Shown: piece after piece, positions 28,400 to 37,336 of the stretch
Numbering within the stretch: the stretch's first letter is position 1
How the letters are laid out: every line of letters starts with the position of its first letter
Assembly: GCA_964546815.1 (NCBI GenBank)
Contig: CAZJLR010000025.1
Location: forward strand, 1 to 64,000
Length of the DNA: 64,000 bases
Reading direction: 5' to 3'
Origin: JAIEPM01 sp964546815
GTDB lineage: Bacteria > Cyanobacteriota > Vampirovibrionia > Obscuribacterales > Obscuribacteraceae
Program-made: the position numbers and the translations under genes
Notes under the pieces: model-generated
Seen by the model: only the letters and a program-made list of their open reading frames with translations
Database searches by the model: none
Told to the model about the DNA's origin: nothing

Positions 28400-30679
28400 T
28401 TATTTTCTAGCTGGCGCTTCCATGTCAATGCCTGAATTGTTCAATGGAATTGGTCCACCAAGTTTTACTTGTCCATTTTCAACAGATCCAAGCGGATGGA
28501 ATGCGCTCTGCCTCGTTCCGACAGCGTCTTTCAATGCCGGTGCGTTGCGTGCAATTATGTCTTTCAATCCATGAAGCCCACGGACACGTTCTATGCCTTC
28601 CGGTGTGTATATTTCTTTGCGGAAATCTTCTGTGTAGAATCGGTCGGCTTGAACACGGCGCGAAGCCATGAGGATGAATTCCAAAAAAGTAGATGCAGAG
28701 AAGCCCATTGTTTTAGGTGTGCGATCTGGCCATTCAGACAATGAACCAATAACAGTGTCTACTTTTTCAATATCATTGTTGTAGACCTTACGAATTTGTT
28801 CTCTAAGCTCTACGTTGTTTGGAACGAGTTCCTCAAAGCTTTTTACGGGTGGTTCATGCATTTCTCTGAGGTATTCATTATATCTGGGAAGATGTTTTTC
28901 TCGTCCTCGCAAAATGTCTACTGCAGCCAGGTCGATATAATTGCCTCGTATGTTGAGGTCGCGCATAAAGTTAGGGTGATTGTGCGCTGCAATTTGCCCT
29001 GCCTTATCCACTTCCATGGAATAAAGAACATTGTCAAAACCGGCTGCGTCGATAACTTTGCGAGAGTTGCCTTGCAGCGCTGCTCCCATTGGTATGTTGC
29101 CGATTTCTTTACCTGTTTTGTGGTCAAACAACTGCAAATTGTCCGGCACCAGTCCATGCATTTGTTGATAAGACTGCACGAAGTCTTCTTCCATTGCGTA
29201 AGGCTTGCCGGCTAGTTCTGTTTTGTGTCCCCAGATGCCACCAACTTCATGTTCGTCGACTTTAGATCTAGCGCCAACCATTTCTTGCCCGTAGTTGTCT
29301 ATCATGGCATGGGTCATGGTGGGGTTATTCAGTGCCACTGGTGTCCAATCGACTGTATGTATTTTTGCTTTTTCGGCAGCATTGATTAGTCGTGCGCGGC
29401 TATAGATAAATTCGTCATATTGTTTGTCGCTGAGTTTGTCCGGTAGATTGTCGCCAAACATAGGTTTCAAAATTTCGGGCAGTTTGTTTTTCCAATTAGC
29501 GAATTCGTTTTGTGGATATGCTTTCACCAGCATGTCGCAAATTGAGTTGTGTTCTCTCACATAAAGAGTGTGTATTACTTCCAGCAGAGGATTCCAGTTT
29601 TGGTTGAATCCTGTGTCCGGCACTCCCTCAGGACCGATCGGCAGCAAGCCATCTGCTGTTAGTTTCATTTTTCCGTCGCTGTGCGCACGGAGTCGATCGG
29701 CGGTTTTGTCATCGGAGCCATAGATTTCAGAAGCATCCCACCAGTGAGTTACAGTGTTTTCGTAAGTCTGGCGTATGCCGGCCTTGTCGTCAGCTTCTGT
29801 GCGAGTGTTATCGATTAGCAGTTTGGGAATCTTCATCTCCGTTTGTCCGTGATATTTACGGATGGGATGATCTTCCGGCAACGGAATTGTCCACATGCCG
29901 TCGCCCATATTTTGGTGTTTGCCATGGTCCATCCAGTCGTGCACATTTCCTTGCAAACTTGCCACACCGGTGAGGTTCATAACAGGGAGTTCTTTGAATT
30001 CTTGGCGATCTAAAATGCGAGCTGCATCCATCAACGGTGGATCGTTGACGTCATAGCGCATATCTGGCTTTGTGTTGTATTGAAAGCGTGTGCCCGCTGC
30101 GCCCATGGCAGGGTCTTTCAAATTATTGCCGGTACCGTCGACGGTGCGTGAAACTTCAGCCGATTTTGGGCTAGCCAAATAATCTGGCACGTGACCTGTG
30201 CGAGAATCGGGCGGGTATGACGATTGCAAGTTGTTGCTTTCAAGCTGGTTTCTTCGATTTACTGGTCTCGATAAATCTGTAATGCGGCCAAAGAAAGACT
30301 CATCTTTTCCGAATTCTTCCCATGGCTTATTTTTTGTTTTCTCGTCTATAACTTTGGCACCCTGGCGCACAACCCAACCCACAGCATCACCGAATTTTTC
30401 CTCAATGGTTTTAACTGCGCTGTCGTAAGGACTGCGTGGTGACTGTCCCTTGCTAGCGTCAGGACTATCTTTTGGTACGAGGTGTTCACCTAAATTTGGT
30501 GCTGGAAAATACTTGCGTTCTTCAGGCTTTTCATTGCGTTGAAAGCCGCCTGGAAGTTTGATTGTTTTGTCGCCGATTTTGTAATCTTCGAGTGCTTCAT
30601 TTGCCATCCTTGCTCGCGGATCTTGTTCTGCTGGTGCCGAGTTTCCCTTTTGTTCTTTGGATTCTTTGTTATTGTCCAT
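28400..30679 (-). CDS. Animal-type haem peroxidase, alpha-dioxygenase-like
   Basis: 759 residues from the ATG at 30679 (AGGAG ten bases upstream; an upstream in-frame start adds 28 residues). After ~220 disordered residues comes the peroxidase-cyclooxygenase fold: distal haem histidine H252 in HDWMDH, WWDASEIYGSD, the REHN block at 375-378, proximal histidine H508 in SYQQMHGLVPD, and the C-terminal YIDLAAVDILRGREKHLPRYN signature (family LDL.A.NIQRGRDHGLP.YN). HDW.DH, WWD.S.IYG and MH.L.PD are most like plant fatty-acid alpha-dioxygenases. There, the radical-forming tyrosine lies three residues before the proximal histidine; here that position is Gln and the Tyr lies four before, so dioxygenase versus peroxidase activity is open. 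No signal peptide. Confidence 0.85.
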   Translation of the reverse strand: MDNNKESKEQKGNSAPAEQDPRARMANEALEDYKIGDKTIKLPGGFQRNEKPEERKYFPAPNLGEHLVPKDSPDASKGQSPRSPYDSAVKTIEEKFGDAVGWVVRQGAKVIDEKTKNKPWEEFGKDESFFGRITDLSRPVNRRNQLESNNLQSSYPPDSRTGHVPDYLASPKSAEVSRTVDGTGNNLKDPAMGAAGTRFQYNTKPDMRYDVNDPPLMDAARILDRQEFKELPVMNLTGVASLQGNVHDWMDHGKHQNMGDGMWTIPLPEDHPIRKYHGQTEMKIPKLLIDNTRTEADDKAGIRQTYENTVTHWWDASEIYGSDDKTADRLRAHSDGKMKLTADGLLPIGPEGVPDTGFNQNWNPLLEVIHTLYVREHNSICDMLVKAYPQNEFANWKNKLPEILKPMFGDNLPDKLSDKQYDEFIYSRARLINAAEKAKIHTVDWTPVALNNPTMTHAMIDNYGQEMVGARSKVDEHEVGGIWGHKTELAGKPYAMEEDFVQSYQQMHGLVPDNLQLFDHKTGKEIGNIPMGAALQGNSRKVIDAAGFDNVLYSMEVDKAGQIAAHNHPNFMRDLNIRGNYIDLAAVDILRGREKHLPRYNEYLREMHEPPVKSFEELVPNNVELREQIRKVYNNDIEKVDTVIGSLSEWPDRTPKTMGFSASTFLEFILMASRRVQADRFYTEDFRKEIYTPEGIERVRGLHGLKDIIARNAPALKDAVGTRQSAFHPLGSVENGQVKLGGPIPLNNSGIDMEAPARK

Positions 30680-30990
30680 TGCAAACAAACTCCTAAGTGG
30701 ATAACGCAACTCGAAAAATTGGCGATTTATTTCCCCATACAGACGCAGTGCAAAGTAAGGCATGTCTCGCCGTGTTGGCGACTGTGCCAGTTTAGTCTGT
30801 TAACGCAAATTATCGGGGCTGATTTTTCCTGTGTGTATTCTTGGCGCCTGTAAATGCGAAGAAGATGTTTCAACTTGCTGAATTTACAGTTAGCCGCTTT
30901 TGTCCGTTTCAACCCTTGCTGGATAATAGTGTATTAACGACAAGGTTGGCTATCGTGCTTCCACCACTTGCTCGGGTTATTAAAATGCAA
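30680..30990. other. 311-base gap without a gene
   Basis: Lies between the start of the peroxidase gene and the stop of the deiminase gene, both on the minus strand. It must carry the promoter of the peroxidase gene. No convincing ORF, repeat or hairpin was seen. Confidence 0.5.
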
Positions 30991-32586
30991 TCATCCGCGT
31001 GGATAGCGGTCTATCCAGTTGCTAACGCAGCGCAGGGCTCCCCATTCGGCAGATAACGCTTGCAGAGGTATGGGATGAACTTCGAATCCCTGGCTCTGCC
31101 ATGCTTTGTCAGCCATGTCGTCTAATTTCTGAATGCCATAGTGAGGAAGGAAAACCCTCCTTATTTCTTTGCCGTCTTTTTCAAAGCGTTCCATCAGGCA
31201 GTTATTGTACGAAAGATATGGATCTCCAGCTTTCGGCGGCTCAAGATGTGGCACTCTAACTACCTTATATCCCTTGCTTTCGAGTATGTGTGCATAGGCA
31301 TCGAAATCGTTTTGGTCATCACGGTTGTGAGGCTCAAATGCCTGTTTCTCTGGCAGTGTAACGGGGTGACCGGCGCGCTGTGACAAGATTCCTTCTAGCT
31401 TTTCTCTGTCTGCGGGCGCGAGTGCATTTACTACTTGCTTTGCCAGGCTTGGGTCGCCGACTAGAAATGTGTTATCGTCGATAGGAGTGCAGCCCATGTC
31501 CATGTGGTCTGTTGCTGGGTCCATCTCTTTTCCTGGTCTTGAGGGATCGTCGCGTCCCATCACCTGTACTGGTTTGTCAAAGCGATCGGAAAATAATTGG
31601 ACAGCCAAATCTTCCAGAGCATGCTGTTCTGTAACTTTACCGGGCCCGAGATCTTCGCGATGAAATGCTGGGTCTCTCAAGAGTTGGTATGAGCCGTCAT
31701 TTTCCGGATTCATACGTTTGATATAAGGAAAGTGCAAATCACCAGCGGCCGGCTCAACTATTTGTTTGCCATAGTGTGTCTGGTAGTAGTCGAATACCTT
31801 TGCTTTCAACGCCTGGTCTTTGTCCAGCGCCTCGGCTATTTTCATTTCTGAGCTGACTATTGAGTAATAGCCGGCAAATGCTTCTTTTGTGTTTGACTGT
31901 ACGTCGCCGCCGTCAGTGACGATGAAGGGTTCGCTGTCCAAAATTATTTTCGGGTTGGCAGCTGTTATTTTGCCTGGCACTTGCATGTCGTTGAGGTGCC
32001 ATGAATGCAAAGTTGTCTGATGCATTAATGCCGTATGAGACGGATCTTCCGGCGTGTACATTCCGACCATCATGTCTCGTGCCCAGACCGTAAGATCTCC
32101 GACGTTTGGTTTGAGGAAGCTTATGCGAGCCGGGTCTGCGACGTGATTGTCTGCGATTACCTTTTCGATATCAGCCTGATCTTTATCTGTTTGAACCGCA
32201 ATAGTGAATTTTGTATCTGGTTCCATCTCTGTAAATAGAGTTTTGTAGGCACCCAGCATCTGCGTGCGGTCGTCACCTGCAACGTAGGGGCTCATCATCA
32301 ATGCAAGATGTGTGACGCGGCCGTAGCTATCGGCAAAAACTTTTGTATGTGTTGGTGGTGCTGTGAGTCCGTTGAGAATCTCTTCCAATGATTGTGATGA
32401 GTCTGGTTTCGAAGTTGCTGTGGCTTTCTCAATCGCCGGCTGCCCTTCGTTTCTAGGAGATGAGTCAGCGGCTGTTGGCGCCGGATGAAACAGTTCGGCC
32501 AAAAGCGCTTGCTTTGACTCATTTGACGACGCGTTGCGATTGTTCTCTGCAACAATGTCTTGATTTGATTCGAAGATATGACTCAT
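30991..32586 (-). CDS. Agmatine/peptidylarginine deiminase-type enzyme (PAD_porph family)
   Basis: 531 residues. Guanidino-group-modifying enzyme fold: W168-A-R170-D171 substrate-binding motif, DGGDV at 225-229, catalytic histidine H361 in DHMDMGC, and the catalytic cysteine C520 in GALRCVSNW near the C-terminus. Enzymes of this family hydrolyse agmatine or peptidyl-arginine to the carbamoyl/citrulline form plus ammonia. Residues 1-75 are a disordered Ser/Ala/Glu-rich extension and there is no signal peptide, so a free-guanidine substrate in the cytoplasm is more likely than secreted protein arginine. It is longer than typical agmatine deiminases (~370 residues). Divergent from a second enzyme of the same superfamily. 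Confidence 0.8.
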   Translation of the reverse strand: MSHIFESNQDIVAENNRNASSNESKQALLAELFHPAPTAADSSPRNEGQPAIEKATATSKPDSSQSLEEILNGLTAPPTHTKVFADSYGRVTHLALMMSPYVAGDDRTQMLGAYKTLFTEMEPDTKFTIAVQTDKDQADIEKVIADNHVADPARISFLKPNVGDLTVWARDMMVGMYTPEDPSHTALMHQTTLHSWHLNDMQVPGKITAANPKIILDSEPFIVTDGGDVQSNTKEAFAGYYSIVSSEMKIAEALDKDQALKAKVFDYYQTHYGKQIVEPAAGDLHFPYIKRMNPENDGSYQLLRDPAFHREDLGPGKVTEQHALEDLAVQLFSDRFDKPVQVMGRDDPSRPGKEMDPATDHMDMGCTPIDDNTFLVGDPSLAKQVVNALAPADREKLEGILSQRAGHPVTLPEKQAFEPHNRDDQNDFDAYAHILESKGYKVVRVPHLEPPKAGDPYLSYNNCLMERFEKDGKEIRRVFLPHYGIQKLDDMADKAWQSQGFEVHPIPLQALSAEWGALRCVSNWIDRYPRG

Positions 32587-32813
32587 GTGACAAATTCCAC
32601 AGCCCGATCAAAATATATATGAGTTGAGTGCATCAATCGAGTTAAATACCTTTCGCCACTTACTCCGTATTCTTACGATTGACGCCAAATTAGCTGTCTT
32701 TCACGGGCGCACGGTTTGCGATTGTTTGCACTTTTCATTATTTTGCGCTGAGCAATCTTGTAAAATTGTTAGTTTGAAACACGTGAAGTTACCAATTGAA
32801 AGGCTTTACTCCT

Positions 32814-33710
32814 ATGAATGCCGAGATTTACGATAGGCCAGAGCAGTTGCCGGCGAACTTACTGCAGCGTTGCAGGAAGATGGCACTGCCCTCGACTTTG
32901 CTGATGTGTGAGCCTGAATATTTCGCCTTGCTCGATGTCAAAAATCCTCATATGGAGGGAAACATCGGTAATTTAGACAGTGCGAAGGCGAGACTTCAGT
33001 GGCAAGAAGTTCGTGATGCGTTCATCAAATCTGATGCTGTAGTTGAACTAATAGATCCTCTAGCAAATTGTGAAGATATGGTGTTTTGCGCCAACCAAAC
33101 TTTTGTTGGTCTTTCTGCATCTGAGTCGAAGCTTTGCTTGTTGAGTAATATGAAACATGAATCTCGACAGAGGGAGGTCGCTGCTTTCGAAAAATGGTTT
33201 TCGCAGCGCGGCTATCGAGTTGAAAGGCTTCCTCAAAATATTGTATTTGAGGGCAGTGGTGATGCCATCTGGCATCCAGGGCGAGCACTTGTGTGGGGCG
33301 GCAGCGGCTATCGCAGCCAAGCCGAGGCTTATCCTCATCTAAGTGAATTATTCGCTGTTCCTGTTATTCGTTTGCCTCTGAAATCCGACCGTTTTTATCA
33401 TTTAGATACTTGTTTTGCGGCTATTGACGAAGAAACAGTGATGCTAAATCCGAATGCAATTAGCGACGAGGGGCTGGATATGATCCGTCTCGTTTTTCGA
33501 AACGTGATTGAATGTGATGATGATGAGTCAAGCAAGCTTATGGCGTGTAACGCTACCGCCATTGGTGGAAAGCATGTTGTTATTCACCGGGGTTCTTCTA
33601 AAACAGTGAGTATTTTGGCAAGTCTTGGATATAGCGTTCATGAAGTTGATACTTCAGAGTTTTTAAAATCAGGCGGCAGTGTTTTTTGCATGAAGATGTA
33701 CGTGTTTTAG
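32814..33710 (+). CDS. DDAH/amidinotransferase-family enzyme
   Basis: 298 residues. Same guanidino-modifying superfamily but the dimethylargininase/arginine-deiminase branch: MCEPEYFALLDVKNPHME start block, EDMVFCANQ (D88, N94), FEGSGDAIW (145-153), catalytic H197 in FYHLDTCF and catalytic C292 in SGGSVFCMKM. The substrate could be methylarginine, arginine or citrulline; the sequence alone does not decide. The ATG at 32814 is chosen over an upstream TTG; AAGG lies about ten bases before it. It is transcribed divergently from the PAD-type gene across a 227-base region. Confidence 0.8.
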   Translation: MNAEIYDRPEQLPANLLQRCRKMALPSTLLMCEPEYFALLDVKNPHMEGNIGNLDSAKARLQWQEVRDAFIKSDAVVELIDPLANCEDMVFCANQTFVGLSASESKLCLLSNMKHESRQREVAAFEKWFSQRGYRVERLPQNIVFEGSGDAIWHPGRALVWGGSGYRSQAEAYPHLSELFAVPVIRLPLKSDRFYHLDTCFAAIDEETVMLNPNAISDEGLDMIRLVFRNVIECDDDESSKLMACNATAIGGKHVVIHRGSSKTVSILASLGYSVHEVDTSEFLKSGGSVFCMKMYVF

Positions 33711-33730
33711 GTCGGTCGCAGATCTAGATA

Positions 33731-34399
33731 TTAGCCACCGACTTTCTTGCACTTGTAGCCTAATTTTTCTAGTTCGCTTATTAAGCGGCTTCTCTGGTCT
33801 CCTTGAATTTCAATTTGATCGTCTTTTATGGTTCCGCCGCTTCCGCATTGTCTCTTCAGTGAACTTAGAAGTTCTTCTAATTTGCTTGCTTCAAGAGTAA
33901 ATCCACTGGCTACTGTTACAGCTTTGCCTCCGCGACCTTTTCGCTCAAGGCAAATGCGAATGGTATCTAATTTCTTTTTCTTGTTATCGGGCGTTTTTGG
34001 AGTTGTGCAAACACAGGCGTTGCTAAGTTTGAGGCAAGTTTTGCATCTTTCTTGCGTTTCAAGGCTCTTTCGTTTTCCGCCTTTTAGAATCAGGCGAACC
34101 ACCAAGTTTTTTATTTGGACTTCAATGAAATCTTGCGTTAAATTGCCGTGCCAATATTCGACTCGCTCTTTGTGGTTTGAAAGTTTTTGCAATAACGGTG
34201 AAGGCTGTTTTGTTGTGGAAAGAGAAACAATCAGTGCTGTATGTTCAAAATCGTTTTTTGAACTGTCCCACGGTATTGCAGTCCATGCAAGATCTGATGT
34301 AGTTGCTGCTTCAGCAAAGAGTCGTCCGGCAAGCAGTGCGTGCTCCTCATTTTCTTCGCAGACAAACATCACATGTTTGTTGTCGTCGTTGCTGTCCAT
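33731..34399 (-). CDS. Degenerate LMW-phosphatase domain fused to SUI1/YciH
   Basis: 222 residues in three parts. Residues 9-105 align by eye with low-molecular-weight protein tyrosine phosphatases: FVCEENEEHALLAGRLF against FVCxxNxxRSxxAExxF. The nucleophile C14 is kept, but the essential P-loop arginine (Cys+6) is H20 and the following serine is Ala, so phosphatase activity is unlikely. Residues 119-131 form a CxxC...CxC zinc-ribbon-like knot. Residues 146-222 are a clear SUI1/eIF1 (YciH-type) domain: ERKGRGGKAVTV, CGSGGTIKD, IEIQGDQR, GYKCKKVGG. SUI1 domains act on the ribosome P site and start-codon fidelity. The fusion is unusual; the first domain may be a regulatory or binding module. 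Confidence 0.75.
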   Translation of the reverse strand: MDSNDDNKHVMFVCEENEEHALLAGRLFAEAATTSDLAWTAIPWDSSKNDFEHTALIVSLSTTKQPSPLLQKLSNHKERVEYWHGNLTQDFIEVQIKNLVVRLILKGGKRKSLETQERCKTCLKLSNACVCTTPKTPDNKKKKLDTIRICLERKGRGGKAVTVASGFTLEASKLEELLSSLKRQCGSGGTIKDDQIEIQGDQRSRLISELEKLGYKCKKVGG

Positions 34400-34458
34400 T
34401 GTTTTCGATGTGCCCGGCTTGTTTTGAAAAAGAGATTTTATTGTTTGAGCTTAGGTTT

Positions 34459-35082
34459 CTAGAGCAAATATTTTACCTTGTCCGACATTTCTGTTTCTGT
34501 CATTAGGCCGATTTTTGAATAAACTTCCTTTCCGTTTTTGTCGAGAATTACAACACTGGGACAGCCTTTGACGTGATATTGTTCTTGCATTTCGATATTT
34601 TTGTGCAGTCTCATGATCTCAACTTTCTGCTGATATTGCTCCTGCACAGAATTGAGTGATACTTGCAGTTTTTTGCAAGAACCACAGCCGCAAAGAAAAG
34701 CTAAAATTTGCGGTTTTCCGCTGCTTTTGGCAATTTCCGTAGATGCTCCATTTGAAGGCTTGGAGAGGCTGCTTATTTGCTGCAGCGCTTTTGCTCCCAG
34801 GTCTTTCAAATCTTGCTTTTGCGCGTTTGTTGCCACCCATTTATATTGACTTGATGCCGAGCTGTACTGTCGCAGTTGCTGATAACAAAGTCCCAAATAG
34901 TAATGGCTGAGAGCATCGTTTGGGTTGCTCTTTAGTGTCGCTTCGAAGGCTGATGCTGCTGCTGCGTATTGTCCCTCTTTGTATAACTTGCTGGCTTGTT
35001 CTGGCCCCGAAGCTTGGCTGTACGCCGGTGCGCACAAATTGATGCCGACAATGGCTATTACTAAACTCAATTGTTTTTGCAT
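34459..35082 (-). CDS. Secreted TPR-thioredoxin fold protein
   Basis: 207 residues. Signal peptide (MQKQLSLVIAIVGINLCAPA..., cleavage near YSQA), two TPR units (~25-85), and a C-terminal thioredoxin-like domain (~123-207) with C131-G-C133-G-S-C136-KK at the active-site position and the cis-proline motif GCPSVVIL (P175). The CGSC pair should be redox-active, and C131 adds a third cysteine. It probably works as a thiol-disulfide oxidoreductase or thioredoxin-like carrier outside the cytoplasm. GAAGG lies upstream of the ATG. It lies 59 bases before the SUI1 fusion gene on the same strand. Confidence 0.75.
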   Translation of the reverse strand: MQKQLSLVIAIVGINLCAPAYSQASGPEQASKLYKEGQYAAAASAFEATLKSNPNDALSHYYLGLCYQQLRQYSSASSQYKWVATNAQKQDLKDLGAKALQQISSLSKPSNGASTEIAKSSGKPQILAFLCGCGSCKKLQVSLNSVQEQYQQKVEIMRLHKNIEMQEQYHVKGCPSVVILDKNGKEVYSKIGLMTETEMSDKVKYLL

Positions 35083-35476
35083 TCCAAATTACCTTCAATC
35101 TCAGCCCAGTTCTGCGATTTTGCGTTCTAACTGTCCATACCCAATTTGCAGTCTTTCTAAAGTTAAACGTCTCTGAGTCGGGAGCTCTCTCGACCGAGTT
35201 CGCAAAGCTGCCATATATACCCTGAGCCCATGTCAAAGGAGAGCGACAATTTTGCTGCTTTAAGGCAGCATAGATGTGTCGGGCTACCAATCGTGGTCTC
35301 AAGTATATAACTTAGGCATTTCCTAGATTAGAAATGGGCTTAGATCTCCTTCTGATGCGTCACTTCGTCAATAATGCAGAGTAAAATATTAAGCGGCGGA
35401 ATCGTTGATGCCAAGTGGTGTCGCGCTGCAGGAGAGCTTTCTATTAAGCTCATGCAAATTTGGAGAACTGCTCGCA
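35083..35476. other. Intergenic region upstream of the defence-like cluster
   Basis: About 390 bases between the divergent TPR-thioredoxin gene and the AAA+ gene (320 if the AAA+ gene starts at 35408). It should hold promoters for both. The only structure seen is the compound hairpin at 35244-35281; no supported small gene. Confidence 0.5.
35244..35281. promoter_or_regulatory. Compound hairpin upstream of the cluster
   Basis: Outer arms CGACA/TGTCG and inner arms TGCTGC/GCAGCA (perfect) separated by a small internal loop, with loop TTTAAG. No T-run follows. It may be a structured leader, an operator or an old terminator. Confidence 0.35.
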
Positions 35477-37336
35477 ATGGATCGACCGACTCAGAAGCCA
35501 CGATGGATTCGCGACTTGATTCGCTTTCTTCCGCTTAAGAGTCAGTTCGTTTTATCAGGGAATGTTCGTGATCACTATCCGCTAGAAATTGCCGAAAATG
35601 TTTTCACTCCGCAATCGCTATTGCCTTTTTTATCGGCGCAGCTGCGTCAAGAAGGATTCGAACACGTGATTGGATATGATCCGATCCACGGATTTCGCGA
35701 AATTGAAAACATTACAGGAAATATGTGTGAGCAGACTGCTCTATTGGATATGTTGCAACTGAGGCGAATTGCTAGTGCTGACAATGCGTCTGGTATCGAA
35801 TCATTTTCACTTGGTTTCGAGCGAATAGCAAATTATTCTGGTGCACCTATCGCACTTCTTGCTGATTTCGCTTCACGCATTATCAATAGACCAGATGCCT
35901 TGCTCTCACCCGAACAACGCTGTTTTACCAGGGCACTTGTTCTGTCTCATGAGTGCAAGCCTCGCCCATGTGGTACACCTCCCAAGCCTTTCTACAATAG
36001 TGTGATTTGGGTTGTTGATAAAGAAGGTGATCTACCCGATTGGTTCTTAATTTCAAATCCCCGCATCAGGCATATTCCAGTGCCAAAGCCAGACCATGTT
36101 ATTCGAAAACAAATGGCTGCTAATTTGATGCGAAATCTTGAAGGTTTTAAGCTTGCAAGCCCCGAGCTTCTCGATGAATGCTTGAAACAATTTGTGGAAA
36201 ACACTGAAGGGATGCTGCTGGTTGATTTAGTGGCAATCTGCCAGTTATGTAAAACTGAAGGGCTTTCAATTACTAGAATTGCCGAAGCAGTCAGGCATTA
36301 CAAGCTGGGTGTGACTGAAGACCCCTGGACAAAAATTGACAGAGAAAAAATTACTGATGGACATTCATTGATTCAAAAACGAGTCAAAGGGCAAAGTCAC
36401 GCTGTTGTGCATATGCTTGATATTGTAAAACGCGCTGTGACTGGTGTTGCGGCATCGCGTCGTGGTGGGCGTCCTCGCGGTGTTGCTTTTCTTGCAGGAC
36501 CTACCGGGGTAGGAAAGACCGAGCTTGCCAAAACAATTACAAGTATTTTGTTTGGCGATGATTCTGCGTACATTCGATTTGATATGTCCGAGTTTAGTGC
36601 TGAGCACAGCGATCAGCGCTTAATTGGGGCTCCACCCGGTTATGTTGGTTATGACGTCGGTGGCGAATTGACCAATGCTATTCGCGAAAAGCCATTCAGC
36701 GTTGTATTGTTTGACGAAATTGAAAAGGCACACCCCAGGATTTTGGATAAATTCCTGCAGATACTCGATGATGGTGTATTAAGTTCTGGGCGGGGCGACC
36801 ATGTTTATTTCTCAGAAGCATTTATCATTTTTACCTCAAACCTGGGACTCTACCGAATCAATTCCGATGGCGAGCGTGTTCCTCAAGTTAGCCATGCGGA
36901 CTCTCGCGAGGAAATGTCCGCAAAAATTCGTTTGGAAATTGAACAGCATTTTAAGCTTACGCTGGGCCGACCAGAGATTTTGAATCGAATAGGCGAAAAT
37001 ATTATTGTTTTCGATTTTATTCGCGATGATGTCGCATTACAGATCTTCGAGCAAATGATCGACAGCACAATTGAAGATCTTCTGTCTGTCCAGAAAATCA
37101 AAATAACAGTTCCTGAAGAAGCACGCCTTGTTTTGCGCCATTTGTGCTTGAGCGATCTTTCAAACGGTGGAAGAGGCATTCGCAATAAACTAGAAGCTCA
37201 TTTTGTTAATCCTCTTTCGCGTGCTTTGTTCGACCAGCAGATCACACCTGGCTCTGAGTTTGTTGTAAGCCAGGTGATTACTGGTGAGGTCACAGGTCTT
37301 ACTCTTTCAGCTTTAATGAGAGGGGGCACAACATGA
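35477..37336 (+). CDS. ClpA/ClpB-type AAA+ ATPase of the defence-like cluster
   Basis: 619 residues from ATG 35477 (GGAG upstream); an in-frame ATG at 35408 would add 23 residues. The N-terminal ~290 residues (WIRDLIRFLP...FVLSGNVRDHY) look like a degenerate AAA-type domain without Walker A. The C-terminal part is a full Clp D2 module: Walker A GPTGVGKT (341-348), pore loop GYVGYDVGG, Walker B VVLFDEIEKAH (D413, E414), sensor IIFTSNLG, and the arginine-finger region GRPEILNRIGENIIVFDF, followed by a ClpB-like C-terminal small domain. Such modules thread or remodel protein substrates; no ClpP-binding loop was identified. It overlaps the next gene by 4 bases (ATGA), implying coupled translation. 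It is probably the energy-using remodeller or switch of the system. Confidence 0.85.
   Translation: MDRPTQKPRWIRDLIRFLPLKSQFVLSGNVRDHYPLEIAENVFTPQSLLPFLSAQLRQEGFEHVIGYDPIHGFREIENITGNMCEQTALLDMLQLRRIASADNASGIESFSLGFERIANYSGAPIALLADFASRIINRPDALLSPEQRCFTRALVLSHECKPRPCGTPPKPFYNSVIWVVDKEGDLPDWFLISNPRIRHIPVPKPDHVIRKQMAANLMRNLEGFKLASPELLDECLKQFVENTEGMLLVDLVAICQLCKTEGLSITRIAEAVRHYKLGVTEDPWTKIDREKITDGHSLIQKRVKGQSHAVVHMLDIVKRAVTGVAASRRGGRPRGVAFLAGPTGVGKTELAKTITSILFGDDSAYIRFDMSEFSAEHSDQRLIGAPPGYVGYDVGGELTNAIREKPFSVVLFDEIEKAHPRILDKFLQILDDGVLSSGRGDHVYFSEAFIIFTSNLGLYRINSDGERVPQVSHADSREEMSAKIRLEIEQHFKLTLGRPEILNRIGENIIVFDFIRDDVALQIFEQMIDSTIEDLLSVQKIKITVPEEARLVLRHLCLSDLSNGGRGIRNKLEAHFVNPLSRALFDQQITPGSEFVVSQVITGEVTGLTLSALMRGGTT

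Noticed and set aside
34841..35302. 153-codon minus-strand frame across the start of the TPR-thioredoxin gene
   Set aside because: Basic, low-quality composition and overlap with a clear gene in another frame; a shadow.
35477..37336. Calling the AAA+ protein ClpB
   Set aside because: It has only one intact AAA+ module and a different N-terminal half; length and context do not fit the ClpB disaggregase.
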